A stretch of DNA of 41,457 bases from Mizugakiibacter sediminis (GTDB taxonomy: Bacteria; Pseudomonadota; Gammaproteobacteria; Xanthomonadales; Rhodanobacteraceae). Both the position numbers and the translations under genes were made by a program. Below are positions 7,893 to 17,877 of this stretch, one piece after another (within the stretch, counting starts at the first letter, position 1; each line of letters begins with the position of its first letter). The notes below the pieces were generated by a model. The model saw only the letters and a program-made list of their open reading frames with translations, searched no databases and was not told the origin of the DNA. The DNA lies in NCBI RefSeq assembly GCF_000953855.2, contig NZ_DF970277.1, forward strand, positions 1-41,457, written 5' to 3'.

Positions 7893-8791
7893 GCCCGCCG
7901 CGCGAACGCCTGCGCATCGCCCTGCAGAAGTCCGGGCGCCTGGCCGATGCCTCCCGCGACCTGCTGGCGCGCTGCGGACTGAAATTCCGCGAGAGCCGCG
8001 ACAAGCTGTTCTGCTTCGGCGAAAGCCTGGCGGTGGACCTGCTGCTGGTGCGCGACGACGACATCCCGGGCCTGATCGCGGAGGGCGTGTGCGATCTCGG
8101 CATCGTCGGCCGCAACGTGCTGCGCGAGCAGGCGTTCGCCATCGCCGACGGCGTCGACGCGGCGCCGTACCGCGAACTGCGCGCGCTGGGCTTCGGCCGC
8201 TGCCGGCTGGCGCTGGCCCTGCCGCAAGGCCAGGGATATGCCGGCCCCGAGGGCCTGGCCGGGCTGCGCATCGCCACCAGCTATCCGAACCTGCTGGCCG
8301 ACTGGTTGCGCCGCCAGCGCGTCGATGCGCGCGTGGTGGTGCTGTCGGGGTCGGTCGAGATCGCGCCGCGCCTCGGCAGCGCCGACCTGATCTGCGACCT
8401 GGTCGCCAGCGGCGCCACGTTGGCCGCCAACCAGCTCCGCGAAGCGGCCGCCCTGCTCGAGTGCGAGGCCGTGCTGGCCGGTCCGCGCGCCCTGCCGGCC
8501 GATGCCCGCGGCGACCTCACCGAACTGCTGCTGCGGCGCCTCGACGGCGTGCTGCAGGTGCGCGATTCGAAACTGGTGCTGCTGCACGCGCCGCGCGCGG
8601 CGCTGGCGGAGATCGAGCGCATCCTGCCGCAGGGACAGCAGCCGACGGTGATGCCGATCGAGGGCAGCGAGGACAAGGTGGCGCTGCAGGCGCTGTGCTA
8701 CGGCAGCGTCACCTGGCAGCACCTCGAGGAGATGAAGCGCGCCGGCGCCAGCCAGATGTTGGTGATGCCGGTGGAGCGGATGCTGATATGA
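7889..8791 (+). CDS. hisG: ATP phosphoribosyltransferase (long form)
   Basis: HisG joins ATP and PRPP in the first, feedback-controlled step of histidine synthesis. The 300-residue length shows the long form, with a catalytic periplasmic-binding-like domain ([21 protein letters not shown]) and a C-terminal ACT-like regulatory domain from about residue 220 ([19 protein letters not shown]). The long form needs no HisZ. The PRPP loop [20 protein letters not shown] is intact at about residues 165-184. The ATG lies inside the end of the regulator gene (ATGA overlap), so translation is coupled. Confidence 0.96.
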   Translation: MSPPRERLRIALQKSGRLADASRDLLARCGLKFRESRDKLFCFGESLAVDLLLVRDDDIPGLIAEGVCDLGIVGRNVLREQAFAIADGVDAAPYRELRALGFGRCRLALALPQGQGYAGPEGLAGLRIATSYPNLLADWLRRQRVDARVVVLSGSVEIAPRLGSADLICDLVASGATLAANQLREAAALLECEAVLAGPRALPADARGDLTELLLRRLDGVLQVRDSKLVLLHAPRAALAEIERILPQGQQPTVMPIEGSEDKVALQALCYGSVTWQHLEEMKRAGASQMLVMPVERMLI

Positions 8792-10113
8792 ACGCATGCG
8801 CCCCGGCGATACTGGACTGGAACGCGCTGGACGCCGCCGCGCGCGCCGCTGCGCTGGCGCGGCCCGCGTCAGCGCACGACGAGGCGCTGCGGCGCGCGGT
8901 GGCGCGCATCCTCGCGCAGGTGCGCGCCGACGGCGACCACGCGCTGCACCTGCTGACGCGCCGCTACGACGGCTGCGAACTCGATGCGCTGGAGGTGGGC
9001 GACGACGAATGGGCCGCCGCCGAGGCGGCGCTGCCGGCCGCGCTGAAGGCGGCGATCGGCGAGGCCCATGAGCGCATCGCCCTGTTCCATCGCGCGACCG
9101 CGCCGGGGCCGGTGCGCGTCGAGACCGCGCCCGGCGTGGTCTGCGAGCGCGTGCCGCGGCCGATCGCGCGCGTCGGCCTGTACGTGCCCGCCGGCAGCGC
9201 GCCGCTGCCGTCCACCGCGCTGATGCTGGGGGTGCCGGCACAGATCGCCGGCTGCACCGGGATCGTGCTCTGCACGCCACCGCGCGCGCGCGACGGACGC
9301 TGCGACGAGGCCGTGCTGTACGCCGCGCGGCTGTGCGGCATCCGCCGCGTGTTCAAGCTGGGCGGCGCGCAGGCGATCGCGGCGATGGCCTACGGCACCG
9401 CCAGCGTGCCGCGCTGCGACAAGCTGTTCGGCCCGGGCAACGCCTGGGTGACGCAGGCCAAGCTGCAGGTGGCGGCGGAGCCGCAGGGCGCGGCGATCGA
9501 CATGCCGGCGGGGCCTTCCGAGGTGCTGGCGATCGCCGACGACGCGGCCGACGCGCGGTTCGTCGCCGCCGACCTGCTGGCGCAGGCCGAGCACGGGCCG
9601 GATTCGCAGGCGCTGCTGCTGTCGCCGCAGCCGGCGCTGCTCGAAGCCGTCGCCGGCGAACTGGAGCGCCGGTGCGCGGCGCTGCCGCGCGCGGCGATCG
9701 CGCGCGCCGCGCTGGCGAACGCGCGACTGATCCGCACCGCCTCGCTGGCGCAGGCGGCCGAGATCAGCAACGCCTACGCGCCTGAGCACCTGATCCTCAA
9801 CGTGCGCGAGCCGCGCGCCCTGCTGGAGCGCATCGACGCCGCCGGATCGGTGTTTCTCGGCGCGTGGTCGCCGGAATCGATCGGCGACTATTGCAGCGGC
9901 ACCAACCACGTGCTGCCGACCTGGGGCCATGCGCGAGCATGGAGCGGGCTGTCGGTGGCGAGCTTCCAGAAGCAGATCACCGTGCAGGAACTGAGCGCGG
10001 ACGGCCTGCGCGCGATCGGCCCGTGCGCGGCGACGCTGGCGCGCGCCGAAGCGCTGGAAGGGCACGCCGCCGCGGTGACGCTGCGGCTGGCGGCGCTGGA
10101 GGCGGCGGCATGA
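8788..10113 (+). CDS. hisD: Histidinol dehydrogenase
   Basis: This 441-residue zinc enzyme oxidises histidinol to histidine in two NAD-dependent steps, the last of the pathway. Diagnostic segments are [41 protein letters not shown] and [11 protein letters not shown]. The zinc ligands appear in QAEHGPDS (Gln, His), the Asp of [15 protein letters not shown], and the His of LEGHAAAV near the C-terminus. The start overlaps the hisG stop (ATGA). Full length; no unusual feature. Confidence 0.96.
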   Translation: MNACAPAILDWNALDAAARAAALARPASAHDEALRRAVARILAQVRADGDHALHLLTRRYDGCELDALEVGDDEWAAAEAALPAALKAAIGEAHERIALFHRATAPGPVRVETAPGVVCERVPRPIARVGLYVPAGSAPLPSTALMLGVPAQIAGCTGIVLCTPPRARDGRCDEAVLYAARLCGIRRVFKLGGAQAIAAMAYGTASVPRCDKLFGPGNAWVTQAKLQVAAEPQGAAIDMPAGPSEVLAIADDAADARFVAADLLAQAEHGPDSQALLLSPQPALLEAVAGELERRCAALPRAAIARAALANARLIRTASLAQAAEISNAYAPEHLILNVREPRALLERIDAAGSVFLGAWSPESIGDYCSGTNHVLPTWGHARAWSGLSVASFQKQITVQELSADGLRAIGPCAATLARAEALEGHAAAVTLRLAALEAAA

Positions 10114-11177
10114 GCGTGCTCGAGCTGGCGCGGCCGGAGATCCGCGCGCTGCAGCCGTACTCCTCCGCGCGCATGGAGGCGAGCGGCGGCCAGGTGCTGT
10201 TGAACGCCAACGAGTCGCCGTGGCCGCCGCCCGGCGACGGCGGCCGCGGGCTGAACCGCTATCCGGGTCCGCAGCCCGCCGCGCTGGTGGCGCGCCTCGC
10301 CGCGCTGTACGGCGTGGCCGCCGGGCAGGTGCTGGCCGCACGCGGCAGCGACGAGGCGATCGACCTGCTGGTGCGCGCGTTCTGCCGCGCCGGCGCCGAT
10401 GCCGTCGTCGTCTGTCCGCCGACCTTCGGCATGTACGCGGTGAGCGCGCGCGTGCAGGGCGCGGAGGTGATCGAGGCGCCGCTCGCGGACGGCTTCGCGC
10501 TGGACGCGGACGCGCTGCTGGCGGCGGCGACGCCGGCGGTCAAGCTGGTGTTCGTCTGCACGCCGAACAACCCGACCGGCGGCGTCGTGCCGCCGGCGAC
10601 GCTCGAACGCCTCGCTGCAGCGCTGCGGGGGCGCGCCCTGCTGGTGGTGGACGAGGCCTACGTCGAGTTCGCCGGGACGCCCAGCGCCGCGGCCCTGCTG
10701 CCGCGCTTCGACAACCTCGTCGTGCTGCGCACGCTGTCGAAGGCATGGGCGCTGGCCGGCGCGCGCATCGGCGCGCTGCTGGCGGCGCCGGAGATCGTCG
10801 CCCTGCTGCGGCGGATCATGCCGCCGTACCCGCTGCCGACGCCGTGCGTCGACGCCGCGCTGGCGGCGCTGGACGCGCGCGGCGTCGCGCTGATGCACGA
10901 GCGCGCGGCGCTGCTGCGCGCCGAGCGCGCGCGGCTGGCGGTGCGCCTCGCGGCGCTGCCGGGCGTGCTGGCGGTGCTGCCGTCGCAGGCCAACTTCCTC
11001 GCCGTGCGCTTCGCCGATGCGGCCGCCACGTGGCGCGCGTTGCTCGACGCCGGCATCGTCGTGCGCGACGTCGGCCGCCAGCGCGGCCTCGCCGGTTGTC
11101 TGCGCATCGGCGTCGGCGCGCCGGCCGAGAACGAGCGTCTGCTCGCCGCGCTGGCGGCGCGCGCGGAGGCGGCGTGA
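10110..11177 (+). CDS. hisC: Histidinol-phosphate aminotransferase
   Basis: This 355-residue PLP-dependent class I/II aminotransferase converts imidazole-acetol phosphate to histidinol phosphate. LLNANESPW and NRYPGPQP are the N-terminal HisC signature. [15 protein letters not shown] and CTPNNPTG bind the cofactor. [16 protein letters not shown] holds the Schiff-base lysine (TLSK). It is coupled to hisD by an ATGA overlap and to hisB by a one-base overlap. Confidence 0.96.
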   Translation: MSVLELARPEIRALQPYSSARMEASGGQVLLNANESPWPPPGDGGRGLNRYPGPQPAALVARLAALYGVAAGQVLAARGSDEAIDLLVRAFCRAGADAVVVCPPTFGMYAVSARVQGAEVIEAPLADGFALDADALLAAATPAVKLVFVCTPNNPTGGVVPPATLERLAAALRGRALLVVDEAYVEFAGTPSAAALLPRFDNLVVLRTLSKAWALAGARIGALLAAPEIVALLRRIMPPYPLPTPCVDAALAALDARGVALMHERAALLRAERARLAVRLAALPGVLAVLPSQANFLAVRFADAAATWRALLDAGIVVRDVGRQRGLAGCLRIGVGAPAENERLLAALAARAEAA

Positions 11178-12289
11178 TGCGCAAGCTGCTGTTCCTCGAC
11201 CGCGACGGCTGCCTGATCGAGGAGCCGGCCGACGAGCAGGTCGACAGCTACGCCAAGTTCGCGCTGCTGCCCGGCGTGATTCCGGCGCTGCGTCGCTGCG
11301 TCGCCGCCGGCTACGAGCTGGTGATGGTCAGCAACCAGGACGGCCTCGGCACGCCGGCCTTTCCCGAGGAGGCGTTCGCTGGGCCGCAGCGCCTGCTGCT
11401 GCGGATCCTCGCCTCGCAGGGCGTCGTCTTCCGCGAGATCCTGATCGACCGCAGCCTGCCGCAGGAGGGCCGCGACACGCGCAAGCCGGGCACCGGCATG
11501 CTGCGCCACTGGCTGGCCGACGACGGCTGGAGCCGCGCGGCTTCGGCGGTGGTCGGCGACCGCGAGACCGACATGCAGCTCGCCGCCAACCTCGGCGTGC
11601 GCGGCCTGCGCATCGGCGCGCAGGGCCTCGACTGGCCGGCGATCGCGCACCTGCTGTGCGACGCGCCGCGCATCGCCGAGGTCGAGCGCAGCACGCGCGA
11701 GACGCGCGTCCGCGTGCGCGTCGATCTCGACGACGCGGCGGAGCCGCGCGTCGCCACCGGCATCGGCTATTTCGATCACATGCTGGCGCAGCTCGGCAAG
11801 CACGCGGATTTCGCGCTGGAACTGCACTGCGCCGGCGACCTGCACGTCGACGAGCACCACACCGTCGAGGACTGCGCGCTGGCGCTGGGCGAGGCGCTGC
11901 GGCGCGCGCTCGGCGACAAGCGCGGCATCGGCCGCTACGGTTTCTCGCCCGAGGATCTTCCCGTGCGGGAGACGCGACCCGCGCAGTCCGGCTGCACGCT
12001 GCCGATGGACGAGGCGCTGGCCAGCGCCGCGATCGACCTGTGCGGACGGTCGTGTTTCGCCTTCGCCGGCGCGTTCCCGCGCGAGCGCGTCGGCGAGCTG
12101 CCCACCGAGCTGGTGCCGCACTTCTTCCGCTCGTTGTGCGACGCGCTGGGCGCCAACCTGCACCTCGCCGTGCGCGGCGACAACGCGCACCACATGGTCG
12201 AGGCCTGTTTCAAGGCGGTCGCGCGCGCGCTGCGGCCGGCGCTGCGCCGCGACGGCGACGCGCTGCCCAGCACCAAGGGGACGCTGTGA
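11177..12289 (+). CDS. hisB: Bifunctional histidinol-phosphatase / imidazoleglycerol-phosphate dehydratase
   Basis: The N-terminal HAD phosphatase (about residues 1-165: [31 protein letters not shown]) removes phosphate from histidinol phosphate. The C-terminal IGPD domain (about 175-370: [50 protein letters not shown]) dehydrates imidazoleglycerol phosphate. Two oddities are visible. The Cys-x-His...Cys-x-Cys zinc loop of E. coli HisB is replaced by [16 protein letters not shown], with none of the four ligands. In the IGPD domain, 17 extra residues (257-273, coded by 11945-11995) interrupt the normally continuous GRYGF-TLPMDE segment; the extra DNA contains a REP-like palindrome. The remaining metal-binding histidines and the C-terminal PSTKGTL are intact. 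Confidence 0.95.
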   Translation: MRKLLFLDRDGCLIEEPADEQVDSYAKFALLPGVIPALRRCVAAGYELVMVSNQDGLGTPAFPEEAFAGPQRLLLRILASQGVVFREILIDRSLPQEGRDTRKPGTGMLRHWLADDGWSRAASAVVGDRETDMQLAANLGVRGLRIGAQGLDWPAIAHLLCDAPRIAEVERSTRETRVRVRVDLDDAAEPRVATGIGYFDHMLAQLGKHADFALELHCAGDLHVDEHHTVEDCALALGEALRRALGDKRGIGRYGFSPEDLPVRETRPAQSGCTLPMDEALASAAIDLCGRSCFAFAGAFPRERVGELPTELVPHFFRSLCDALGANLHLAVRGDNAHHMVEACFKAVARALRPALRRDGDALPSTKGTL

Positions 12290-12927
12290 TGCGAGCGCGG
12301 CCGAATGTCGACGTGGTGCTGGTCGATGCCGGCGGCAGCAACCTCGGCTCGGTGCGCTGCGCGCTGCGGCGGCTCGGCGTCGAGGCCGAGGTGAGCGCCG
12401 ACGCCGGCCGCATCCGCGCCGCCACGCACGTGATCCTGCCCGGCGTCGGCGCCGCCGCGCCCGGCATGGCGCGCCTGCGCGAGAGCGGCCTCGACCGCCT
12501 GATCCCGACGCTGACCCAGCCGGTGCTGGGCGTGTGCCTCGGCATGCAATTGCTGTTCGAGGCCTCGGAGGAGGGCGACACCGCCTGCCTCGGCGTGATC
12601 CCGGCGCGTGTGCGTCGTTTCGACGGCGCCGCGCCGCGCGTGCCGCAGATGGGATGGAACCGCCTGCGCATCGAGCGCGACGATCCGCTGCTGGCGGAAC
12701 TGGCGCAGCCGGCCTACGCCTATTTCGTGCACAGCTACGCCGCGCCGGTCGGGCCGTGGACGCTGGCCAGCGCCGATTACGGCGGCGCCTTCAGCGCGAT
12801 GGTGCGCCGGCGCAACTTCGTCGGCATGCAGTTCCATCCGGAACGCTCGGCGGCGCCGGGTGCGCGGCTGCTGGCGAACTTTCTGCGGGAGCCGGCCGCG
12901 GTCCGCGCCGGCGCGACGGGAACCTGA
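12289..12927 (+). CDS. hisH: Imidazole glycerol phosphate synthase glutaminase subunit
   Basis: This 212-residue class I glutamine amidotransferase supplies ammonia to HisF. The nucleophile is the Cys in [11 protein letters not shown]; the His and Glu of the triad are in GMQFHPERS. The oxyanion strand is [11 protein letters not shown], and VPQMGWNRL and YFVHSYAA are typical. The start overlaps the hisB stop by one base. The short C-terminal tail after LANFLREP is not conserved. Confidence 0.96.
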   Translation: MRARPNVDVVLVDAGGSNLGSVRCALRRLGVEAEVSADAGRIRAATHVILPGVGAAAPGMARLRESGLDRLIPTLTQPVLGVCLGMQLLFEASEEGDTACLGVIPARVRRFDGAAPRVPQMGWNRLRIERDDPLLAELAQPAYAYFVHSYAAPVGPWTLASADYGGAFSAMVRRRNFVGMQFHPERSAAPGARLLANFLREPAAVRAGATGT

Positions 12928-12929
12928 GC

Positions 12930-13664
12930 ATGGCCACGACCTTCACCGCCATTCCCGCCATCGACCTGCGCGGCGGCCGCGTCGTGCGCCTGCAGCAGGG
13001 CGACTACGCGCGGCAGACCGGTTACGCCGTCGAACCCGTGACGCTGGCGCAGCGTTACGCCGACGCCGGCGCCGCGTGGCTGCACGTGGTCGATCTCGAC
13101 GGTGCCCGCGACGGCGCCTTCGCCAACCTGCGCGCGATCGAGGCGATCGCCCGCATCGGCCTGCGCGTGCAGGCCGGCGGCGGCGTGCGCGGCGAGGACG
13201 ACGTGCGCCGCCTGTTCGATGCCGGCGTCGCGCGCGTGGTGATCGGCAGCCTCGCCGTGCGCGAGCCCGCGCGCGTGATCGGCTGGCTCGTCGCGTTCGG
13301 CGCCGAGCGCGTGGTGCCGGCGCTGGATGCGCGCTGGCGCGGGGGCGCCTGGCGCCTGCCCAGCGCCGGCTGGACCGAGCAGGAGACGGCGACGCTGGAT
13401 CAGCTCGCGCCGCGCTACGCCGCCGCCGGCGCGCGCCATCTGCTGTGCACCGACATCGACCGCGACGGCACCCTGGCCGGCCCCAATCTCGATCTCTATG
13501 CCGACCTCGCCGTGCTGGCGCCGAAGCTGGCCGTGCAGGCCTCCGGCGGCGTGCGCGATGTCGGCGACGTGCGCGCGCTGCGCGCCGCCGGCGTCGCCGG
13601 CGCCGTGCTGGGCCGCAGCCTGCTGGAGGGCCGGCTGATGCTGGCGGAGGCGCTGGCATGCTGA
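12930..13664 (+). CDS. hisA: Phosphoribosylformimino-5-aminoimidazole carboxamide ribotide isomerase
   Basis: This 244-residue TIM barrel catalyses the Amadori rearrangement of ProFAR to [24 protein letters not shown] carries the first catalytic Asp, and VVPALDARW the second. Phosphate-binding loops are VQAGGGVR and [27 protein letters not shown] is the expected seventh-strand signature. The ATG starts 3 bases after the hisH stop; the end overlaps hisF by 7 bases. Confidence 0.96.
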   Translation: MATTFTAIPAIDLRGGRVVRLQQGDYARQTGYAVEPVTLAQRYADAGAAWLHVVDLDGARDGAFANLRAIEAIARIGLRVQAGGGVRGEDDVRRLFDAGVARVVIGSLAVREPARVIGWLVAFGAERVVPALDARWRGGAWRLPSAGWTEQETATLDQLAPRYAAAGARHLLCTDIDRDGTLAGPNLDLYADLAVLAPKLAVQASGGVRDVGDVRALRAAGVAGAVLGRSLLEGRLMLAEALAC

Positions 13665-14428
13665 CGCGTCGCATCATCCCGTGCCTCGACGTGGCGGACG
13701 GCAAGGTGGTCAAGGGCGTGCGCTTCCGCGACCACGCCGTGGTCGGCGACATCGTCGAACTGGCGGCGCGCTACCGCGACGCGGGCGCCGACGAGCTGGT
13801 GTTCTACGACATCGCCGCCAGCCCGCAGGGGCGGCGCGTCGAGCGCGCCTGGGTCGAACGCGTGGCGCGCGTGCTCGACATCCCGTTCTGCGTCGCCGGC
13901 GGCATCCGCAGCGTCGAGGACGCGCGCGAGGTGCTGCACGCCGGCGCCGACAAGGTGTCGGTGAACTCGCCGGCGCTGGAACGGCCCGGATTGATCGAGG
14001 AACTGGCCGGCGCCTTCGGCGCGCAGTGCGTGGTGATCGGCATCGACAGCCTGCGCGACGCCGACGGCGTCTGGCGCGTGCGCCAGTACGCCGGCGATCC
14101 GGCCCGCACGCGCGCGCTGCCGCGGCGCACGCTGGACTGGGTTGACGAGGCGCAGCGCCGCGGCGCCGGCGAGATCGTGCTGAACTGCATGGGCAGCGAC
14201 GGCACGCGCGACGGCTACGATCTCGCGCAACTGCGCGCGGTGCGCGCGCGCTGCCGCGTGCCGCTGGTCGCCTCCGGCGGCGCCGGCGCGCCGGCGCATT
14301 TCCTCGCCGCGTTCCGCGAGGCCGACGTCGATGCCGCGCTGGCGGCCGGCGTGTTCCACGGCGGCGCGATCGCGATCGCGGAACTCAAGGCGTACCTGCG
14401 CGGGCAGGGCATCGAGGTGCGGCCATGA
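13658..14428 (+). CDS. hisF: Imidazole glycerol phosphate synthase cyclase subunit
   Basis: This 256-residue TIM barrel works with HisH to make imidazole glycerol phosphate and [24 protein letters not shown] contains the catalytic Asp11 equivalent. The second catalytic Asp lies in [31 protein letters not shown] and [14 protein letters not shown] are HisF-specific. The length is standard. It overlaps hisA by 7 bases and hisI by ATGA. Confidence 0.97.
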   Translation: MLTRRIIPCLDVADGKVVKGVRFRDHAVVGDIVELAARYRDAGADELVFYDIAASPQGRRVERAWVERVARVLDIPFCVAGGIRSVEDAREVLHAGADKVSVNSPALERPGLIEELAGAFGAQCVVIGIDSLRDADGVWRVRQYAGDPARTRALPRRTLDWVDEAQRRGAGEIVLNCMGSDGTRDGYDLAQLRAVRARCRVPLVASGGAGAPAHFLAAFREADVDAALAAGVFHGGAIAIAELKAYLRGQGIEVRP

Positions 14429-15042
14429 ACGGCATCGATCCGGCGGCGCTGGACTGGGCGAAGGGCGGCGGCCTGCTGCCGGCGATCGTGCAGCATGGGC
14501 TGGACGGCCGCGTGCTGATGCAGGGCTGGATGAACCGCGAGGCGCTCGAGCGCACGCTGATGGAGCGGCGCGTGACCTTCTACAGCCGCAGCAAGGGCCG
14601 ACTGTGGACCAAGGGCGAGCGCTCCGGCCACTCCCTCGCGCTGCAGTCGGCGCATGCGGATTGCGACGCCGACGCGATCCTGCTGCTGGCCGAGCCGGCC
14701 GGACCGGTCTGTCACCGCGGCACCGACACCTGTTTCGACGAGGCGGCGGCGCCGGCGTTGAGCTTCCTCGGCCGGCTCGACGCGCTGATCGCCGAGCGCG
14801 CGCGCACGCGCCCGGCGGGCAGCTACACCAGCGCGCTGTTCGAGGCCGGGGTGCGCCGCATCGCGCAGAAGGTGGGCGAGGAGGGCGTCGAGGCCGCGCT
14901 GGCCGGCGCATCGCAGGACGACGAGGCGCTGCTCGACGAAGCGGCCGACCTGCTGTTCCACCTCGCCGTGCTGCTGCGCGCCCGCGGGCGCGGACTGGCG
15001 GAGGTGGCGGCACGCCTGCAGGCGCGTCACGACGCGCGCTGA
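14425..15042 (+). CDS. hisI: Bifunctional phosphoribosyl-AMP cyclohydrolase / phosphoribosyl-ATP pyrophosphatase
   Basis: This 205-residue HisIE fusion carries out steps two and three of histidine synthesis. The N-terminal cyclohydrolase has [24 protein letters not shown], the metal site DCDADA and the Cys pair in CHRGTDTCF. The C-terminal pyrophosphohydrolase (from about residue 112) has [20 protein letters not shown], then EGVEAALA and [14 protein letters not shown]. It is the last gene of the operon. No clear hairpin terminator follows before the next gene. Confidence 0.96.
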   Translation: MNGIDPAALDWAKGGGLLPAIVQHGLDGRVLMQGWMNREALERTLMERRVTFYSRSKGRLWTKGERSGHSLALQSAHADCDADAILLLAEPAGPVCHRGTDTCFDEAAAPALSFLGRLDALIAERARTRPAGSYTSALFEAGVRRIAQKVGEEGVEAALAGASQDDEALLDEAADLLFHLAVLLRARGRGLAEVAARLQARHDAR

Positions 15043-15053
15043 GCGCCGCGCGC

Positions 15054-15082
15054 TTGGCAGCCGCGGTCGCGCGCGGCATGCT
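15054..15082 (+). promoter_or_regulatory. Possible promoter of the glycerophosphodiesterase gene
   Basis: TTGGCA (15054-15059) and CATGCT (15077-15082) are spaced by 17 bases, 27 bases before the next ATG. The -10 box is weak, so this is only a candidate. Read-through from the his operon is the alternative. Confidence 0.3.
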
Positions 15083-15108
15083 GCGCACGGTTTCCCGATG
15101 GATTCCGC

Positions 15109-16032
15109 ATGCCCGCCTGGCGCACCCTGGACGGCCGGCCGCCGCGCGTGATCGCGCACCGCGGCGCCAGCGGCTACCTGCCCGAGCACACCCTGCCCGG
15201 TTACGCGCTGGCGGCGCAACAGGGCGCCGACGTGCTCGAACCGGACCTGCTGCCGAGCCGCGACGGCGTGCTGTATGCGCGCCACGACTACGGCCTGGCG
15301 CGCAGCACCGACGTGGCGTCGCGGCCCGCGTTCGCCTCGCGCGCCCGCGAACGCGACGGCACGCGCGATTGGTGGATCACCGATTTCGATGCCGCCGAGC
15401 TGGACACGCTGCGCGCGATCCAGCCGTTCGCGCAGCGCGACCACGCGCACGACGGCCGGCACGCGCTGCCGCGTTTCGCCGCCGTGCTCGAGCTCGCCGC
15501 GCGCCTCGGTGCCGAGCAGGGTCGCGTGCTGCCGGTGTATCCCGAGCTGAAGCATCCGCAGCGCTGCCGCGCGCGCGGCCTCGATCCGGTGGCGCTGCTG
15601 GCGGCGGAGTTGCAGACGCGCGGCCTGGCCGGTCCGCAGGCGCCGGTCTGGCTGCAGTGCTTCGACCACGGCGTGCTGCGCGAGGCGGGAGAGCGCCTCG
15701 GCAATCCGTGCTACGCGCTGGTCGAGACGCTGCCGGCGCAAGCCGACGCGCGCGGCGCAAGGTTGCGCGCCTTGGCGACCTGGGCGCGCGGCATCGCGCC
15801 GGACAAGCGCCTGCTGTGGGATGCCCGCGGGCGCGATCGCGGTCTGGTCGACGCGGCGCACGCGGTCGGCCTCGAAGTGCACGCCTGGACCTTCCGCGAC
15901 GACCTCGGCTACGCGCCGTTCGCCGACGTGCGCGCCGAGTTGCGCGCGGCGTTCGCGCTGGGCGTGGACGCGCTGTTCTGCGATTTTCCCGACACCGCCG
16001 TGGCCGCGCGGGCCGCGCATGCGTGGCGCTGA
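15109..16032 (+). CDS. Glycerophosphodiester phosphodiesterase
   Basis: This 307-residue GDPD-family TIM barrel hydrolyses glycerophosphodiesters, such as glycerophosphocholine, to glycerol 3-phosphate and an alcohol. The catalytic HRGASGYLPEHT (first His, and Glu of PEHT) is at about residue 17. EPDLLPSRDGVLYARHD supplies the metal-binding Glu-x-Asp and the second catalytic His. VYPELKHP and EVHAWTFRDD are also conserved. The long loop before DWWITDFD resembles GlpQ-type enzymes, yet there is no signal peptide from this ATG, so the protein appears cytoplasmic. It follows hisI by 66 bases on the same strand. Confidence 0.88.
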   Translation: MPAWRTLDGRPPRVIAHRGASGYLPEHTLPGYALAAQQGADVLEPDLLPSRDGVLYARHDYGLARSTDVASRPAFASRARERDGTRDWWITDFDAAELDTLRAIQPFAQRDHAHDGRHALPRFAAVLELAARLGAEQGRVLPVYPELKHPQRCRARGLDPVALLAAELQTRGLAGPQAPVWLQCFDHGVLREAGERLGNPCYALVETLPAQADARGARLRALATWARGIAPDKRLLWDARGRDRGLVDAAHAVGLEVHAWTFRDDLGYAPFADVRAELRAAFALGVDALFCDFPDTAVAARAAHAWR

Positions 16033-16044
16033 GGGTGCCGGCCT

Positions 16045-17016
16045 TCAGCGCGCGACCACGATCTGCTGGGTATCGAACGGCAGCGGCACGCCCGGCTTGA
16101 AGGTGCGGCGCCAGGCGGCGAGCCGATCGGCGATGCCCTTGCCGACGTCGATCTGCGGTTCGGACGGCGTCAACTGGTCGCGGCGTTCCCAGCGGGCGAC
16201 GTCGTCGCGGGCGTAGCCGAAGGCCTGCACGAAGTCGGCGGTGCGGTTCAGCGCATCGGCCAGCAGGGCGCGGCCGAAGTAGGTGATCTCGGAATCGCTG
16301 TCGCAGCCGAACGAGCTGCGGTCGCTGCGCGCGGCGGTGATCACCAGCGTGCCGTCGCCGCGCAGCGGCGGAATGAAGCCGCCCGAGTAGCAGGCGTTGA
16401 CCACCACGACCTTCCACTTGAACGGGCGTTGCTTGAGGATGTCGCCGAGATCCTCGGCGCCGATCTGATCGAGCGGCAGCGGGTCGAGGTCGACCATCAG
16501 CGTGTGGTCCTCGCTGCCGTGCGAGGTGAAGTACAGCAGCAGCACGTCCTGCTGCGGGTCCATCACCTTGGCGAGGCCGTCCAGCGCGGCTTCCAGGTTG
16601 CTCCAGGTGGCCAGCGGACGGCGGTCGACCGTGGCCGGATGGTTCTCCAGCAGCAGGGTGCGGCCGGCGACGGCGAAGCGCTGGCCCAGCATGCGCTCGG
16701 CGTACTCGGCCTCGTTGCGGAACACGTCCTCGCCGCCGTCGCCGGCGAAGATCAGCGTGTACAGGTTGACCTGGCCCGGCGTGCGCGGCTTCAGTTTCGC
16801 CAGCGCGTCCTGCACGAGATCGGCCTGCTCGTACAGCGCCTGTTCGGGGGTGAGGTCGGTGTCGGCCCAGGCTGCGCCGCCGGTGTCCGGGTCGGCCGGC
16901 GCCGTCGCGGCGGCGCCGTCGCCGGACGCGACCGGCGCGGCGCGTTCGCCGGCCAGCGAAAGCGCCAGCGCGGCGCCGGTGAGGAACGCGAACAGGGCGG
17001 TGAGCAGGGTGCGCAT
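16045..17016 (-). CDS. Secreted C13-family (legumain/caspase-fold) cysteine peptidase
   Basis: This 323-residue protein has a hydrophobic N-terminal signal or anchor (about residues 4-22) followed by an Ala/Pro/Asp-rich linker to about 52. The catalytic dyad fits clan CD: His166 in LLYFTSHGSED and Cys209 in VVVNACYSGGFI, each after a hydrophobic strand. SDRSSFGCDSDSEITYFG (about 231-248) corresponds to the specificity-pocket segment. Family C13 includes plant legumains and GPI transamidase. Bacterial members are common in xanthomonads but poorly characterised; substrate and role are unknown. It would act in the periplasm or at the inner membrane. It stands alone, convergent with the glycerophosphodiesterase gene. 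Confidence 0.8.
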   Translation of the reverse strand: MRTLLTALFAFLTGAALALSLAGERAAPVASGDGAAATAPADPDTGGAAWADTDLTPEQALYEQADLVQDALAKLKPRTPGQVNLYTLIFAGDGGEDVFRNEAEYAERMLGQRFAVAGRTLLLENHPATVDRRPLATWSNLEAALDGLAKVMDPQQDVLLLYFTSHGSEDHTLMVDLDPLPLDQIGAEDLGDILKQRPFKWKVVVVNACYSGGFIPPLRGDGTLVITAARSDRSSFGCDSDSEITYFGRALLADALNRTADFVQAFGYARDDVARWERRDQLTPSEPQIDVGKGIADRLAAWRRTFKPGVPLPFDTQQIVVAR

Positions 17017-17103
17017 GGTTCGGGATGCTCTGATCCATTCTACGCAGGCGTCGCCGGCGCTGTCTGCACGCGGATCACGGGCGCGCCGGCGGAGAGAACA
17101 TCC

Positions 17104-17790
17104 CTAGACGGCGATGGCGTCGAAGTCGGCGACGCAGGGATGGCGCGCGTCGGCGGGGCAGGCCAGCGGCGGGCGCTGCACCCAGGTGGTGCGGAAGCCG
17201 GCGGCACGGGCCGCGTCCAGCTCTTCAAGCACGTCGGACAGGAACAGCAGGTGCGCGGGCGATTCGCCGATGGCCTCGGCGATGCGCTCGTAGGACGCGC
17301 GCTCGCGCTTGCCGCCGGTCTCGGTGTCGAAATAGCCGGCGAACAGCGGCGTCAGGTCGCCGGCGTCGCTGTAGCGGAAGAACAGCCGCTGCGCCTGCAC
17401 CGAGCCGGAGGAGTAGACGTAGAGGCGGATGCCCTGCGCGCGCCAGGCGCGCAGCCTCGCCGCGACCTCGGGGTAGACGTGGGCGCGGTAGTCGCCGTCG
17501 ACGTAGCCGGCCTCCCAGATCATGCCCTGCAGCGCCTTCAGCGGCGTCGCCTTGCGGTCGGCGTCGATCCAGCCGATCAGCAGGTCGATCACCTCGGTGC
17601 GGCTGGCCGCGATCAGCCCGCCTTCCTTCGCCGCCTCGTGCAGCCAGTGCTGCACCTCGGGGCGGTCGGCGTGGGTCTCGACGAAGGCGGGCAGGCGCTT
17701 GCGCGCGTACGGGAACAGCACGTCCTTGACGAAGCTGATCGAGCTGGTCGTGCCCTCGATGTCGGTGACGATGGCGCGGGTTTCGGTCAT
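17104..17790 (-). CDS. mtnC: Acireductone synthase (enolase-phosphatase E1)
   Basis: This 228-residue HAD-superfamily enzyme of methionine salvage enolises and dephosphorylates diketo-methylthiopentyl phosphate to acireductone. [21 protein letters not shown] is the MtnC hallmark (Asp nucleophile of the DxE motif); a window of it, [19 protein letters not shown], contains no substitution I can recognise. [15 protein letters not shown] and [16 protein letters not shown] give the other HAD motifs. It is last in the mtnB-mtnD-mtnC order, 87 bases after mtnD. Confidence 0.94.
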   Translation of the reverse strand: MTETRAIVTDIEGTTSSISFVKDVLFPYARKRLPAFVETHADRPEVQHWLHEAAKEGGLIAASRTEVIDLLIGWIDADRKATPLKALQGMIWEAGYVDGDYRAHVYPEVAARLRAWRAQGIRLYVYSSGSVQAQRLFFRYSDAGDLTPLFAGYFDTETGGKRERASYERIAEAIGESPAHLLFLSDVLEELDAARAAGFRTTWVQRPPLACPADARHPCVADFDAIAV

Positions 17791-17877
17791 GGGCGGGAGA
17801 GGGGAAACGGGAGACGGGGCGAGCGTAGCAAGCCGCGGGGCGGCACGCTCACGCGCGTGCGGCGACGCCCCTGTCGC

